From contig JANQAE010000001.1 of the NCBI GenBank assembly GCA_024707225.1, forward strand, positions 1,364,001 through 1,428,000: DNA of 64,000 nucleotides, in the 5' to 3' direction. Shown piece after piece: positions 1 through 8,212 of the stretch; within the stretch, counting starts at the first letter, position 1; every line of letters starts with the position of its first letter. The translations under genes were made by a program, and so were the position numbers. Source of the DNA: Dokdonella sp. (GTDB taxonomy: Bacteria; Pseudomonadota; Gammaproteobacteria; Xanthomonadales; Rhodanobacteraceae). The notes under the pieces are model-generated. The model was not told the DNA's origin, searched no databases, and was given only the letters and a program-made list of their open reading frames with translations.

Positions 1-1357
1 CGCGGGCGCGGCCGAGCGTCGCGAACAGCCGCGCCGCGACGCCGGGCGTGCCGGCCATGCCGTCGCCGACCGCGGCCAGCACGCTGATGCCCGGCGTGAC
101 CGTGATCGCCTGGATCTGGCCGCTGGCGAGCTCGGCCGCGAACGCGGCGGTCAGGCCGTCGCGTGCGCGCTCGACGTCGCCGGCGCGCACGACGCAGCAG
201 ATCGAATGCTCCGAGGAGCCCTGCGAGATCATCACGACCGACACGCCGGCTTCGCGCAGCGCGGCGAATACACGCTCGGCCGTGCCGGGCACGCCGATCA
301 TGCCGGCGCCCTCGACGTCGACGATCGCCAGATGATCGGCCAGCGACAGGCCCTTGACCGGCGCCGGCGGCGCGTCGTCGGCTCCGATCCGCGTGCCGGC
401 ATGGTCGGGCCGGAACGTGTTGCGGATGCGGATCGGCAGGCCCAGCGCCATCGCCGGCAGCATCGTCTGCGGATGAATCACCTTGGCGCCGAAATAGGCC
501 AGTTCGCAGGCTTCCTCGTAGGACAGCGACGCCAGCGGCACCGCCTCGGGCACCAGGCGCGGATCGGCCGACAGCACACCGTCGACGTCGGTCCAGATGT
601 TGAGTTCCTGCGCGCCGAACAGCGCCGCGAAGATCGCGCCGGAATAGTCGCTACCGTTGCGGCCGAGCACGGTCGGCCGGCCGGCCGCATCGCGCGCGAC
701 GAAGCCGGTCGCGACCACGCGCGTGGCCGGATGGCGCTCGCGCCAGTCGGCCAGACGTGCCGCGCTGGCCTGCCAGTCGACCGCGACGCCGAGTTCGCCG
801 TGGCGCACGACCAGCACTTCGCGCGCGTCGAGCATCGCGCAGTCGCTGCCGTCGGCTGCCAGCAGCGCCGAGAGCAGGCGCGCCGACCAGACTTCGCCCA
901 GTCCCTGGATCCGCTCGAGCGCCTCGCGCGCCGGAAAGCCGAGCACCGCCAGCGCCTGCAGCAGCTCGGCCAGCGCGGCCTGGCCGGTGTCGAGCCAGGC
1001 CTCGACCGGTGCCGCCGCCGCGCCGAGCAGGTCGCGCGCGGTGTGCCGGTGGCGCTCGTGCAGCGCGGCCGCCGCTTCGCGCCAGCCGGTGCCGCCGGCG
1101 GCCGCCTCGCCGGCCAGCGCGATCAGCGTATCGGTGACGCCCTGCATCGCCGAGACCACGGTGATCTGCCGGTCTTCGGGCTGCTCGCGCAGGATCGCCG
1201 CGACCGCGCGGTAGCGCGACGCATCGGCCAGCGAGGAGCCGCCGAACTTGTGGGCGACGATGCGGGCGTCGGCGGACAGGCCGGCCAGGCCGGCGCGGCG
1301 CGCTGCGGCGAGCGGATCGACGGCGGCGGGGTCGATCGAGGGGACGTGCGGTTTCAT
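1..1357 (-). CDS. thrA: Bifunctional aspartokinase/homoserine dehydrogenase I (partial, 3' end outside window)
   Basis: Catalyses the first and third steps of threonine biosynthesis (aspartate phosphorylation; aspartate semialdehyde to homoserine). About 452 residues are visible, covering the aspartokinase half and its ACT regulatory region. The kinase start reads HKFGGSSLADASRYR, the catalytic core has VLGRNGSDYSGA and IWTDVDGV, and SYEEACELAYFGAKVIHPQT closes the domain. The ACT segments (VKGLSLADHLAIVDVEGAG, VSVVMISQGSSEHSICC) resemble ThrA rather than LysC. The dehydrogenase half would lie beyond base 1, so its presence is inferred from the family and from the threonine leader upstream. 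The ATG at 1357 has GGAGG about 5 bases before it. Upstream lie the attenuator and thrL, which suggest control by threonyl-tRNA supply. Confidence 0.88.
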   Translation of the reverse strand, partial: MKPHVPSIDPAAVDPLAAARRAGLAGLSADARIVAHKFGGSSLADASRYRAVAAILREQPEDRQITVVSAMQGVTDTLIALAGEAAAGGTGWREAAAALHERHRHTARDLLGAAAAPVEAWLDTGQAALAELLQALAVLGFPAREALERIQGLGEVWSARLLSALLAADGSDCAMLDAREVLVVRHGELGVAVDWQASAARLADWRERHPATRVVATGFVARDAAGRPTVLGRNGSDYSGAIFAALFGAQELNIWTDVDGVLSADPRLVPEAVPLASLSYEEACELAYFGAKVIHPQTMLPAMALGLPIRIRNTFRPDHAGTRIGADDAPPAPVKGLSLADHLAIVDVEGAGMIGVPGTAERVFAALREAGVSVVMISQGSSEHSICCVVRAGDVERARDGLTAAFAAELASGQIQAITVTPGISVLAAVGDGMAGTPGVAARLFATLGRAR

Positions 1358-1403
1358 CGGGCCTCCGGTCAGGAAACCCCGCACACCGGGAGGAAGGGGA
1401 GTG

Positions 1404-1427
1404 CCCGCTTCCTCGTCGAGGAGCGGG
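1404..1427 (-). terminator. Candidate thr-operon attenuator hairpin
   Basis: Read on the minus strand this is a 24-base hairpin: six pairs (CCCGCU with AGCGGG), a bulged A, four more pairs (CCUC with GAGG) and a GAC loop. It lies between the stop codon of the Thr-rich leader peptide and the thrA start, where an attenuator terminator belongs. The following bases are pyrimidine-rich but poor in T, so termination is plausible but not a textbook intrinsic terminator. Confidence 0.55.
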
Positions 1428-1445
1428 ACGGTCGTCGAGCGGGTG

Positions 1446-1514
1446 CTACGCGCGCACGACCGACCGCCCCTGCGGGGTAGTCGTCGTCGTGGTCGTGGTG
1501 CGGCGCATCAACAT
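1446..1514 (-). CDS. thrL: thr operon leader peptide (22 aa, eight consecutive Thr)
   Basis: A 22-codon ORF from ATG at 1514 to TAG at 1446-1448. It encodes MLMRR, then eight threonines in a row (ACC, ACG, ACC, ACG, ACG, ACG, ACT, ACC), then PQGRSVVRA. It sits just upstream of thrA and is followed by a stable hairpin. This is the classic arrangement in which ribosome stalling at Thr codons, when charged tRNA-Thr is low, prevents termination. No Shine-Dalgarno is visible before either ATG (1514 or 1508), and the candidate promoter places the transcript start within a few bases of the first ATG, so the leader may be translated leaderless. The enterobacterial ThrL also contains Ile codons; this one has none. 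Confidence 0.85.
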   Translation of the reverse strand: MLMRRTTTTTTTTPQGRSVVRA

Positions 1515-1521
1515 GGCGCCG

Positions 1522-1551
1522 AGTTGATCCGATCCGACCGGATGCTGTCAA
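1522..1551 (-). promoter_or_regulatory. Candidate sigma-70 promoter of the thr operon
   Basis: The minus strand has a perfect TTGACA -35 box (1551-1546) and, 18 bases on, a weak -10 box TCAACT (1527-1522, three of six consensus positions). Transcription would begin around 1514-1516, essentially at the thrL start codon. Confidence 0.5.
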
Positions 1552-1678
1552 GCCGGTCGCGGCCGCACCGGCGGGTATGTGGGCTCGTCGGATCGCGGCC
1601 ACGTCGCTGCCGCGCACGCCGAGGATCGCGGGCCGGGCCGCGCGGCCAGACGGCGCTGCGTTGCGGTAGCATGCGCCG

Positions 1679-2431
1679 ATGAACGATCCGCAGCGCACCA
1701 CCCATTTCGGCTACCGCGACGTACCCGAGGCCGACAAGGCCCGCCTGGTCGGCGAGGTCTTCAGCTCGGTCGCCGGCCGCTACGACCTCATGAACGACCT
1801 GATGTCGTTCGGCCTGCACCGGCTCTGGAAGCGCTATTTCGTCGGCACCAGCGGCGTGCGTGCCGGCGATGCCGTGCTCGATCTGGCCGGCGGCACCGGC
1901 GACATCGCGGCGCTGCTGCTGCCGAAGGTCGGTCCGGGCGGACGCATCGTCGTGGGCGACATCAACGGCGAGATGCTGCGCGTCGGCCGCGACCGCCTGA
2001 CCGATCGCGGCCAGGTGCAGGGCCTTGCGTATACCCAGCTCGACGCCGAGGCGCTGCCGTTCCCGGATGCGAGCTTCGACTGCGTGACGATGGCGTTCGG
2101 CCTGCGCAACGTCACGCACAAGGACCGGGCGCTCGCCGAAATCCATCGCGTGCTCAAGATCGGCGGCCGCGCGCTGGTGCTCGAGTTCTCGGCGGTGCGC
2201 GCCGAATGCCTCAAGCCGCTGTACGACTTCCATTCGTTCCAGGTGCTGCCGCGCCTCGGCGCGCTGTTCGCCGGCGATGCCGACAGCTACCGCTATCTGG
2301 CCGAATCGATCCGGCGCCATCCGGACCAGGCCACGCTGAAGGGCATGATGGAGGCGGCCGGCTTCGCGCGCGTGGATGTGCGCAACCTCTCGGCCGGCAT
2401 CGTCGCGATCCATCGCGGCTATCGCGTCTGA
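1679..2431 (+). CDS. ubiE: Demethylmenaquinone / 2-polyprenyl-6-methoxy-benzoquinol methyltransferase
   Basis: A 250-residue SAM-dependent C-methyltransferase of the UbiE/COQ5 family, acting in ubiquinone (and, where present, menaquinone) synthesis. The N-terminus has the family signature [19 protein letters not shown] and the motif [19 protein letters not shown]. The SAM-binding glycine loop is [16 protein letters not shown] at about residues 66-81. The C-terminal signature reads [20 protein letters not shown]. Length matches the family. It is transcribed divergently from the thr operon and converges with baeR. Its usual partners ubiJ and ubiB are not adjacent here. Confidence 0.95.
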   Translation: MNDPQRTTHFGYRDVPEADKARLVGEVFSSVAGRYDLMNDLMSFGLHRLWKRYFVGTSGVRAGDAVLDLAGGTGDIAALLLPKVGPGGRIVVGDINGEMLRVGRDRLTDRGQVQGLAYTQLDAEALPFPDASFDCVTMAFGLRNVTHKDRALAEIHRVLKIGGRALVLEFSAVRAECLKPLYDFHSFQVLPRLGALFAGDADSYRYLAESIRRHPDQATLKGMMEAAGFARVDVRNLSAGIVAIHRGYRV

Positions 2432-2600
2432 CGCGCCGTCGCGCGGCCCGTCGCTGCGGCTGAAGATCGCATCGGCTTCGATCGATCGCCCTTCCGGATT
2501 TGGCGCGCAGGCGGTCGCCGGCCCGGCCCTGCCGGTATCTGTTCCCTGCCCTCGCTCGAGCGCCGCTGCCGCGCCGTCGCTTACGCGGCGTGGGGCACGC

Positions 2601-3290
2601 TCAGCCCGGCACGTCCGGCTCGGGCACCTCGTAGCGATAGCCCACACCGTAGACCGAGCTGACCGGATCGACACCGGCCTCGGCCAGCTTGCGGCGCAGG
2701 TTCTTGACGTGGCTGTCGACGGTGCGGTCGCTGACGACGCGGTTGTCCAGATACAGCGCATCGATCAGCTGGCTGCGCGAGAACACCCGGCCCGGCTGGC
2801 CCGCCAGCTTGTGCAGCAGGCGGAACTCGACCGGCGTCAGCGTCAGCGGCCGGCCGCGCACGCGCGCATCGAAGCGCTCGGCGTCGAGCGAGACCGGATC
2901 GGCCGCCGGCGTCGCGCCCGCCGCGGTACGGCGCAGCACCGCCTTGACGCGCGCGACCACCTCGCGCGGACTGAACGGCTTGCAGATGTAGTCGTCGGCG
3001 CCGAGCTCGAGTCCGAGCAGGCGGTCGATCTCCTCGACGCGCGCGGTCACCAGCAGCACCGGCACCTGCGAGAACGCGCGCACGCGGCGGCAGATGCCGA
3101 GACCGTCCTCGCCGGGCAGCATGACGTCGAGCAGGATCGCCGCCGGCGCATGGCGGCGTATCCAGTCGACCGCGAGCGCGCCGTTGCCGAGCGTCTCGAC
3201 GCGGTAGCCGGCGGCGACCAGATAGTCGCGCAGCAGCGCGGCGATCTTCGGCTCGTCCTCGACGATCAGGATCGGCGGCGCGTCGGTCAT
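2601..3290 (-). CDS. baeR: Envelope-stress response regulator BaeR
   Basis: A 229-residue OmpR/PhoB-type response regulator. The receiver domain spans about 1-120, with acidic pocket EDE near residue 12, phospho-acceptor Asp in LLDVMLPGEDG, and the Lys in YICKPFSPREVVARVK. That last stretch, together with EEIDRLLGLELGADDY, is distinctively BaeR-like. The C-terminal winged helix (about 133-225) contains RVFSRSQLIDALYL and DSHVKNLRRKL. The start overlaps the end of baeS by 4 bases, so the two are cotranscribed and translationally coupled. In the family, BaeR activates efflux and periplasmic chaperone genes such as spy; the Spy-like gene just upstream of baeS fits this. Confidence 0.9.
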   Translation of the reverse strand: MTDAPPILIVEDEPKIAALLRDYLVAAGYRVETLGNGALAVDWIRRHAPAAILLDVMLPGEDGLGICRRVRAFSQVPVLLVTARVEEIDRLLGLELGADDYICKPFSPREVVARVKAVLRRTAAGATPAADPVSLDAERFDARVRGRPLTLTPVEFRLLHKLAGQPGRVFSRSQLIDALYLDNRVVSDRTVDSHVKNLRRKLAEAGVDPVSSVYGVGYRYEVPEPDVPG

Positions 3291-4807
3291 CGGACGCTAT
3301 CCGCGGCGGGCAGGACGATCTCCACGCGCAGGCCGCCGAGCGGCGAATGCAGGGCCTCGATGCGGCCGCCGTGCGCCTCGACGATCGCGCGGCAGATCGC
3401 CAGCCCGAGGCCGGCGCCGCCGCTGGCACGGTCGCGCGAATCCTCGACGCGATAGAGCCGGTCGAACAGGCGCGGCAGCGCCGCGTCGGGCACGCCCGGC
3501 GCGGTGTCGTCGACGCTGACCCGCACGTATTGGCCGTCGCCGCGCAGGCCGAGCCGGATCCGGCCCGGCGCGTCGGTGTAGCGGCGCGCATTGCCGAGCA
3601 GGTTGTCGATCAGCTGCGCGATGCGCCGCGCGTCGGCGCGCACCGGCGCCGCCTCGGCGAGCGCGACGTCGAGCGCGAGGCCGGCATCGGCGAATGCGGC
3701 CCGCTGCAGCTCGGCCGCCTCCTGCAGCAGCGGCGCCAGCGCCAGCGTCTCGAACCGGTACTCGAGCGCGCCGGCGTCGGTCAGAGCGAGCTGGTAGAGG
3801 TCCTCGACCAGCGCGGTCAGGCGGTCGCATTCGGCGTGCAGCGAGGCCAGCGCCTCGGCGCCGACCGGCCGCACGCCGTCCTGCAGCGCCTGGATCTCGC
3901 CGCGCAGCACGCTGATCGGCGTGCGCAGCTCGTGCGCGATGTCGGCCCCCCAGCGCCGGCGCTGCTCGCGATGCGATTCCAGGCTCGCCGCCAGATGATT
4001 GAAGTCCGCCGCGAGCGCGCCGAACTCGTCGCGACGGCGCGCGTCGACGCGGAACGCATAGTCGCCGGCCGCGAGCCGAAGCGTGCCCTGCGCGAGCGCG
4101 CGGATCGGCGCGAGCAGGCGGCGCGCCAGCGCCAGCGCCAGAAGCAGTGCCACCGCCAGCACGCTGCCGCCGGCGATCAGCGCATCGCGGCGCTGCGCGG
4201 CAGCGAAGGTCGTGTCGAGGCCGCCGATCAGCCGCGGCAGTCGCGCCAGGCGCAGCCGTCCGACGACCGCACCGTCCCAGCTGACTTCGACCACGGCCGC
4301 ATCGTCCGGCGGGTCCGGACGACCGGCGACGAACGCGCCGTCGGCATCGCTCAGCGTCACGCGGTGCACCCACGGCAGCGGCGGGTCGCCGCCCGGGCGC
4401 GGCGGGAACGGCGGCCGGCCGGCTTCGAATCCGCCGCGATCGATCCGGTCCCACGGCGGCGCGCCGGCCGGCGCCGGCCCCGGTACGCCGGTGTCGGCAC
4501 GCTCGCGGCCCGGGCCGCGCGGCAGATCAGGCGGCGGACCGGGCGGATGCGGACGGCGCCAGAGCGCGCCGGGATCGAGCAATCCGGCCAGCCGGTCCGG
4601 ATCGGCGCGCAGGAAGTCCCAGTTGGCGGCCTCGCCGTAGCGCGCGGCCAACGCCGGCGCCGCGGCGCGCAGCCGTTCCAGTTCGACGCCGTTGAGATAG
4701 TCGAGAAAGCCGCGCCGGAAGCCGAGCTGCTGCCAGCCGACGAAACTGGCCAGCGCAAAGGCGCTGAGGACCGCGAAAGCGAGGAACAGGCGTTGCCAGA
4801 GGCGCAC
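3287..4807 (-). CDS. baeS: Envelope-stress sensor histidine kinase BaeS
   Basis: Inner-membrane sensor kinase partnered with BaeR. From the GTG at 4807 it has a transmembrane segment (LFLAFAVLSAFALASFVGW), a large Pro/Gly/Asp-rich periplasmic region, a second transmembrane segment (ALIAGGSVLAVALLLALAL), a HAMP linker and a catalytic core. The core holds the phosphorylated His in ADIAHELRTPISVLRG, the N-box LIDNLLGNARRYTDAPG, the DDTAPGVPD segment typical of BaeS, and the ATP lid GGAGLGLAICRAIVEAHGG. An in-frame TTG at 4879 would add 24 residues of non-membrane sequence. I prefer 4807 because it puts the first membrane helix at the N-terminus, but neither start has a convincing ribosome site. 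Confidence 0.85.
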   Translation of the reverse strand: MRLWQRLFLAFAVLSAFALASFVGWQQLGFRRGFLDYLNGVELERLRAAAPALAARYGEAANWDFLRADPDRLAGLLDPGALWRRPHPPGPPPDLPRGPGRERADTGVPGPAPAGAPPWDRIDRGGFEAGRPPFPPRPGGDPPLPWVHRVTLSDADGAFVAGRPDPPDDAAVVEVSWDGAVVGRLRLARLPRLIGGLDTTFAAAQRRDALIAGGSVLAVALLLALALARRLLAPIRALAQGTLRLAAGDYAFRVDARRRDEFGALAADFNHLAASLESHREQRRRWGADIAHELRTPISVLRGEIQALQDGVRPVGAEALASLHAECDRLTALVEDLYQLALTDAGALEYRFETLALAPLLQEAAELQRAAFADAGLALDVALAEAAPVRADARRIAQLIDNLLGNARRYTDAPGRIRLGLRGDGQYVRVSVDDTAPGVPDAALPRLFDRLYRVEDSRDRASGGAGLGLAICRAIVEAHGGRIEALHSPLGGLRVEIVLPAADSVR

Positions 4808-4965
4808 GGGGACGGGACGGCCGGTCGGATGCGCGCACGATACCGGCGCCCGGCGCGGCGCGGAACGGCCGGCGTGCAATCTCCATCAAGTCTCCATGGA
4901 ATCTTGCGCATGCCTGCACCGGTGCGGCCGATGCTGCAGGTTCTCACCGATCCTGGAGCATCCCG

Positions 4966-5390
4966 ATGAAAACCCTGATCGCCCTGGCCGTCGCGAGCGC
5001 GTTCGCCGCCGCGCCGGCCCTCGCGCAGCCCGGTCGCGCCGCAACCGCGCCGCTCGAAGCGCTGGCGACGATTCCGGACCTGAGCTTCGCGCAGCAGACC
5101 GCGCTGCGGCGCATCCTGGTCGAGCAGGAAGACGCCGAGCGCGCCCAGCACGACAAGCTCCGCGGCGAGCTGGAGCGTATCCGGGCGCGCACCGCCGCAC
5201 GCATCCACGAATTGCTCGGCGAGGACGGCTACCGGCGCTACGCGCAATGGCGTGCCGATGCGGACCGCCGGCCGCCGGCGCTGGGATCCGGTCGCGGCCG
5301 CCGGGCCCACCGGCGCCGCCGGCACTGCGTCCGGAACCGGGCGCGCCGGGCACGGCCGAGGCGGTCCGGCCGGCGCGGCCGCCACGCTGA
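4966..5390 (+). CDS. Spy/CpxP-like periplasmic protein (probable frameshift in C-terminus)
   Basis: It starts with a clear signal peptide (MKTLIALAVASAFAAAPALAQ). The mature part is a charged helical segment, IPDLSFAQQTALRRILVEQ then EELEHDK-like helices ending HELLGEDGYRRYAQW. The L-S-x-x-Q-Q element and helical layout resemble the LTxxQ repeats of Spy/CpxP periplasmic stress proteins. The gene diverges from baeS, supporting a role in the Bae response (inference). After about base 5260 the original frame becomes Arg-rich and would run antisense into the next gene to 5625. The neighbouring frame gives a Pro/Ala-rich tail ending at a TGA at 5388-5390, just short of the convergent gene. I therefore annotate the end at 5390 and suspect a one-base indel near 5250-5265. 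Confidence 0.55.
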
Positions 5391-5414
5391 GCGGCCTGCG
5401 GCGGCGGCGCCGAT

Positions 5415-6275
5415 TCAGACCGGCGGTACGGCCTGTTGTGCCTGCGCCTGCGCGTGCAGCGCCGTCGCGGCCTCGGCCGGCACCGCCGTAGCCTGCTGCA
5501 GCGGTGCCGCAGCCGCACTCGACACCGGCGCGGCATCGGCCGGTACCGGCTCCCAGGCGAAGCGCGGCAGGCTATGCACGGCGCTTTCGAGCTTGCGAGA
5601 CCAGCTGTCGCGGATTTCTGCGTAAAGCGGCGTGTCGCCGTCCAGCCGCATCTGCGCCATCAGACGCAGCGCATCGACGCGCAGCAGTGCCAGGTCGATC
5701 GGCAGGCCGACCGACAGGTTCGAGCGGATCGTCGAATCGAGCGAGACCAGCGCGCAGCGCGCGGCGTCCTCCAGATGCGTGGCCGGCCGCACGATGCGAT
5801 CGAGGATCGGCTTGCCGTACTTGGATTCGCCGATCTGCAGGTAGGGCGTCTCCGGCGAGGCGGCGATGCAGTTGCCGAGCGGGTAGATCAGATACAGCCC
5901 CATCGCGTCGCCGGCGATCTGGCCGCCGAGGATCAGCGTCGATTCGACGTTGACGCGGCTCTGCTCGGCCTGCGCGGCCAGCTGCGTCTGCACGGCGACC
6001 AGGGTGCGACCGACGTACTCGGCCGCGTCGACCAGACGCGCGACGGTGCGCAGACTGGTCGGTGCCGCATCGTCGACGTCGCGACGCAGCCGCGCGAGCA
6101 CCGCCTGGCTGGTCGCGAGATTGCCGGCCGTCATCAGCACCAGCACGCGCTCGCCCGGAAACTCGAACACGTGCAGCTTGCCGTGCACGCGCACATCGTC
6201 GAACGAGGCGCTGGTGCGCGTGTCGGCCGCGAACACCAGTCCTTCGTCGACTTCGATTCCCACGCAATAGGTCAT
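5415..6275 (-). CDS. Anbu-type proteasome-like peptidase
   Basis: A 286-residue protein of the Ntn-hydrolase fold, related to HslV and the proteasome beta subunit. It begins MTYCVGIEVDEGLVFAADTR, so after Met removal Thr2 would be the N-terminal nucleophile, as in the Anbu (ancestral beta subunit) family. Further family features are LVLMTAGNLATSQAVL, LILGGQIAGDAMGLYLIYP and the region GESKYGKPILDRIV. The last 40 or so residues are an Ala/Gln/Pro-rich tail with no clear fold. In many bacteria anbu sits with transglutaminase-like, alpha-E and ATP-grasp genes; none is adjacent here. It converges on the Spy-like gene and diverges from folB. Its substrates are unknown. Confidence 0.88.
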   Translation of the reverse strand: MTYCVGIEVDEGLVFAADTRTSASFDDVRVHGKLHVFEFPGERVLVLMTAGNLATSQAVLARLRRDVDDAAPTSLRTVARLVDAAEYVGRTLVAVQTQLAAQAEQSRVNVESTLILGGQIAGDAMGLYLIYPLGNCIAASPETPYLQIGESKYGKPILDRIVRPATHLEDAARCALVSLDSTIRSNLSVGLPIDLALLRVDALRLMAQMRLDGDTPLYAEIRDSWSRKLESAVHSLPRFAWEPVPADAAPVSSAAAAPLQQATAVPAEAATALHAQAQAQQAVPPV

Positions 6276-6396
6276 GACCGGCCGAACTCACGGAAAGGGC
6301 GCGTGCATTCTAGCCCGCTGCGCGAGACGTGCCCGATGCCGGACGGCCTGCCGCGCGGGCGTTGAAGCGCGCGGTCGCATCGGCGATCCTGCGCGC

Positions 6397-6759
6397 ATGG
6401 ACATCGTATTCATCGAAGACCTGCGCATCGACACCGTCATCGGCATCTACGACTGGGAGCGGCGCATCCGCCAGACCGTCGCGTTCGATCTGGAAATGGC
6501 GTTCGACAACACGCGCCCGGCCGCCAGCGACGACATCGCCGACACGCTCGACTACAAGGCGGTCTCCAAGCGCCTGATCGGCTACGTCGAGGCCGCGCAG
6601 TTCCAGCTGGTCGAGACCCTGGCCGAACGCTGCGCGGCGATCGTGCGCGAGGAGTTCGGCGTGGCCTGGGTGCGCCTGAAGCTGGCCAAGCCCGGCGCGG
6701 TGCGCGGTGCGCGCGCGGTCGGCGTCTGCATCGAGCGCGGTGTGCGGCCGGCGTCCTGA
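6397..6759 (+). CDS. folB: Dihydroneopterin aldolase
   Basis: A 120-residue enzyme of tetrahydrofolate synthesis, converting 7,8-dihydroneopterin to 6-hydroxymethyl-dihydropterin. It shows MDIVFIEDLRIDTVIGIYDWERR at the start (the ATG at 6397 gives the normal family length), then DTLDYKAVSKRLIGYVE, FQLVETLAERCA and the catalytic Lys region VRLKLAKPGAVRGARAVGV. The gene ends 4 bases before the folK ATG, so the two consecutive folate enzymes are cotranscribed. Confidence 0.93.
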   Translation: MDIVFIEDLRIDTVIGIYDWERRIRQTVAFDLEMAFDNTRPAASDDIADTLDYKAVSKRLIGYVEAAQFQLVETLAERCAAIVREEFGVAWVRLKLAKPGAVRGARAVGVCIERGVRPAS

Positions 6760-6763
6760 GCGC

Positions 6764-7264
6764 ATGGCGCGCGCCTACCTGAGCCTGGGCAGCAACATCG
6801 AGCCGGAGCGCAATCTGTGCCTGGCGATCGAGGCGCTGCGCGAGCGCTTCGGCGCGGTCGCGCTGTCGCCGGTCTACCGCAGCGCGGCCGTCGGCTTCGA
6901 TGGCGCGGACTTCCTCAACGCGGCGGCCGCGCTCGACAGCGATCTCGCGCCGGCCGCGCTGGCCGGCTGGCTGCGCGAGCAGGAGGCGCGCCAGGGCCGC
7001 CGCCGCGGCGAGGCGCGCTACACGAGCCGGCCGATCGATCTGGACCTGCTGCTCTACGGCGACCAGGTCAGCGAGGTACCGCCGCTGCCGCGGCCGGAGC
7101 TGGCGACCGACGCGTTCGTGCTGCGGCCGATGGCCGATCTGGCGCCGGGTCTGCGCCATCCCACGCTCGGACTCGATCTGGCCACGCTGTGGGCACGCTG
7201 CACGGACACGACGGCGCTGACGCGCGTGACGCTCGACTGCGCGACAGCGGCCGCCGCGCGCTGA
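6764..7264 (+). CDS. folK: 2-amino-4-hydroxy-6-hydroxymethyldihydropteridine pyrophosphokinase
   Basis: A 166-residue HPPK, which transfers pyrophosphate from ATP to the FolB product. It has the N-terminal signature AYLSLGSNIEPERNL, VSPVYRSAAV-type substrate-binding sequence, and the hallmark RYTSRPIDLDLLLYGD with its metal-binding Asp residues. The ATG at 6764 follows the folB stop closely. It converges with a pteridine-reductase-like gene, making a small folate/pterin cluster. Confidence 0.93.
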   Translation: MARAYLSLGSNIEPERNLCLAIEALRERFGAVALSPVYRSAAVGFDGADFLNAAAALDSDLAPAALAGWLREQEARQGRRRGEARYTSRPIDLDLLLYGDQVSEVPPLPRPELATDAFVLRPMADLAPGLRHPTLGLDLATLWARCTDTTALTRVTLDCATAAAAR

Positions 7265-7274
7265 GCCGCGCCGC

Positions 7275-8023
7275 TCAATCGACGACCGAGCGCCCGCCGT
7301 CGACCGCGAGTACCTGCCCGGTCACGTAGGGCGCCTCGCGCAGCAGCCAGCGCACGGCCTCGGCGACGTCCTCGACGCGGCCGAGCCGGCCCAGCGGCGT
7401 GCGCGCGAGCAGGGCTGCGCGCGCGCCGGCATCGGCATCCTGCTCGGGCCAGAGGATCGCGCCGGGCGCGACCGCATTGACGCGCACCGCCGGCGCCAGC
7501 GCGATCGCGAGACTGCGCGTCAGACTGACCAGGGCGGCCTTCGCGGCCGAGTAGACCAAATGGTCGACCTTCGGCCGCTCGGCGTAGACGTCGGCGAGAT
7601 TGACGATCGCGCCGCCGGCAGCCGTCAGATGTGGCGCCGCAGCCTGCGCCAGCAGCAGCGGCGCACGTGCATTGGCGTCGAACGAGGACCGCCACTGCGC
7701 CGCGCTGATCCGGCCGAACGGCGTCGCCTCGAAACTCGAGGCGTTGTTGACGAGGCCGTCGAGCCGGCCGAAACCTGCGACGGCCGCGTCGACGAGGCCC
7801 GGCAACGCCTCGGCGTCGGACAGATCGGCCGCGACGCACAGCGTCGAGCGCGGGCGCGCGGTCTCCAGTTCGCGGCGAGTGCGCGGGCCTGTGCCTCGGA
7901 CCGGCGGTAGTGCACGACGATGTCGCAGCCGGCCGCGTGCAGATGCCGCGCGATCGCCGCACCGATGCGGCGCGCCGCGCCGGTCACCAGGATCGCAGGT
8001 CGCTCGGTTTCGGCGTCGCTCAT
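7275..8023 (-). CDS. Pteridine reductase (FolM/PTR1-like SDR), frameshifted
   Basis: A short-chain dehydrogenase in two frames. The N-terminal frame (from 8023) has the NADPH-binding ILVTGAARRIGAAIARHL and VVHYRRSEAQARALA. Near 7868-7875 the reading moves to the other frame, which continues LETARPRSTLCVAADLSD, VDAAVAGFGRLDGLVNNAS, the catalytic region YSAAKAALVSLTRSLA and a C-terminus GQVLAVDGGRSVVD. HYRRS in place of the usual SDR acidic residue indicates NADPH use and is typical of pteridine reductases, and the folB-folK neighbourhood agrees. A missing G in the GCCGCGAACTGG stretch would restore one frame. ATG at 8023 has GAGG seven bases upstream; ATG 8026 is the alternative. Confidence 0.8.
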
Positions 8024-8212
8024 CATCCGGCCTCGTGGGAACCGGGGCGATTATGCGCGAGGCGCGGCGACGGCGTGCCGGCCGGTGACTTTCCACACGC
8101 GCGTCGCGACGCGCGGCAGGTTCTACAATGGCCGCACACCGGCAGGCCCCGGTGTCACCCGTTCGCATCGGGCGCCGACGGCCTGGTCGGACCGCCGGGA
8201 GGAATCGCCGAC

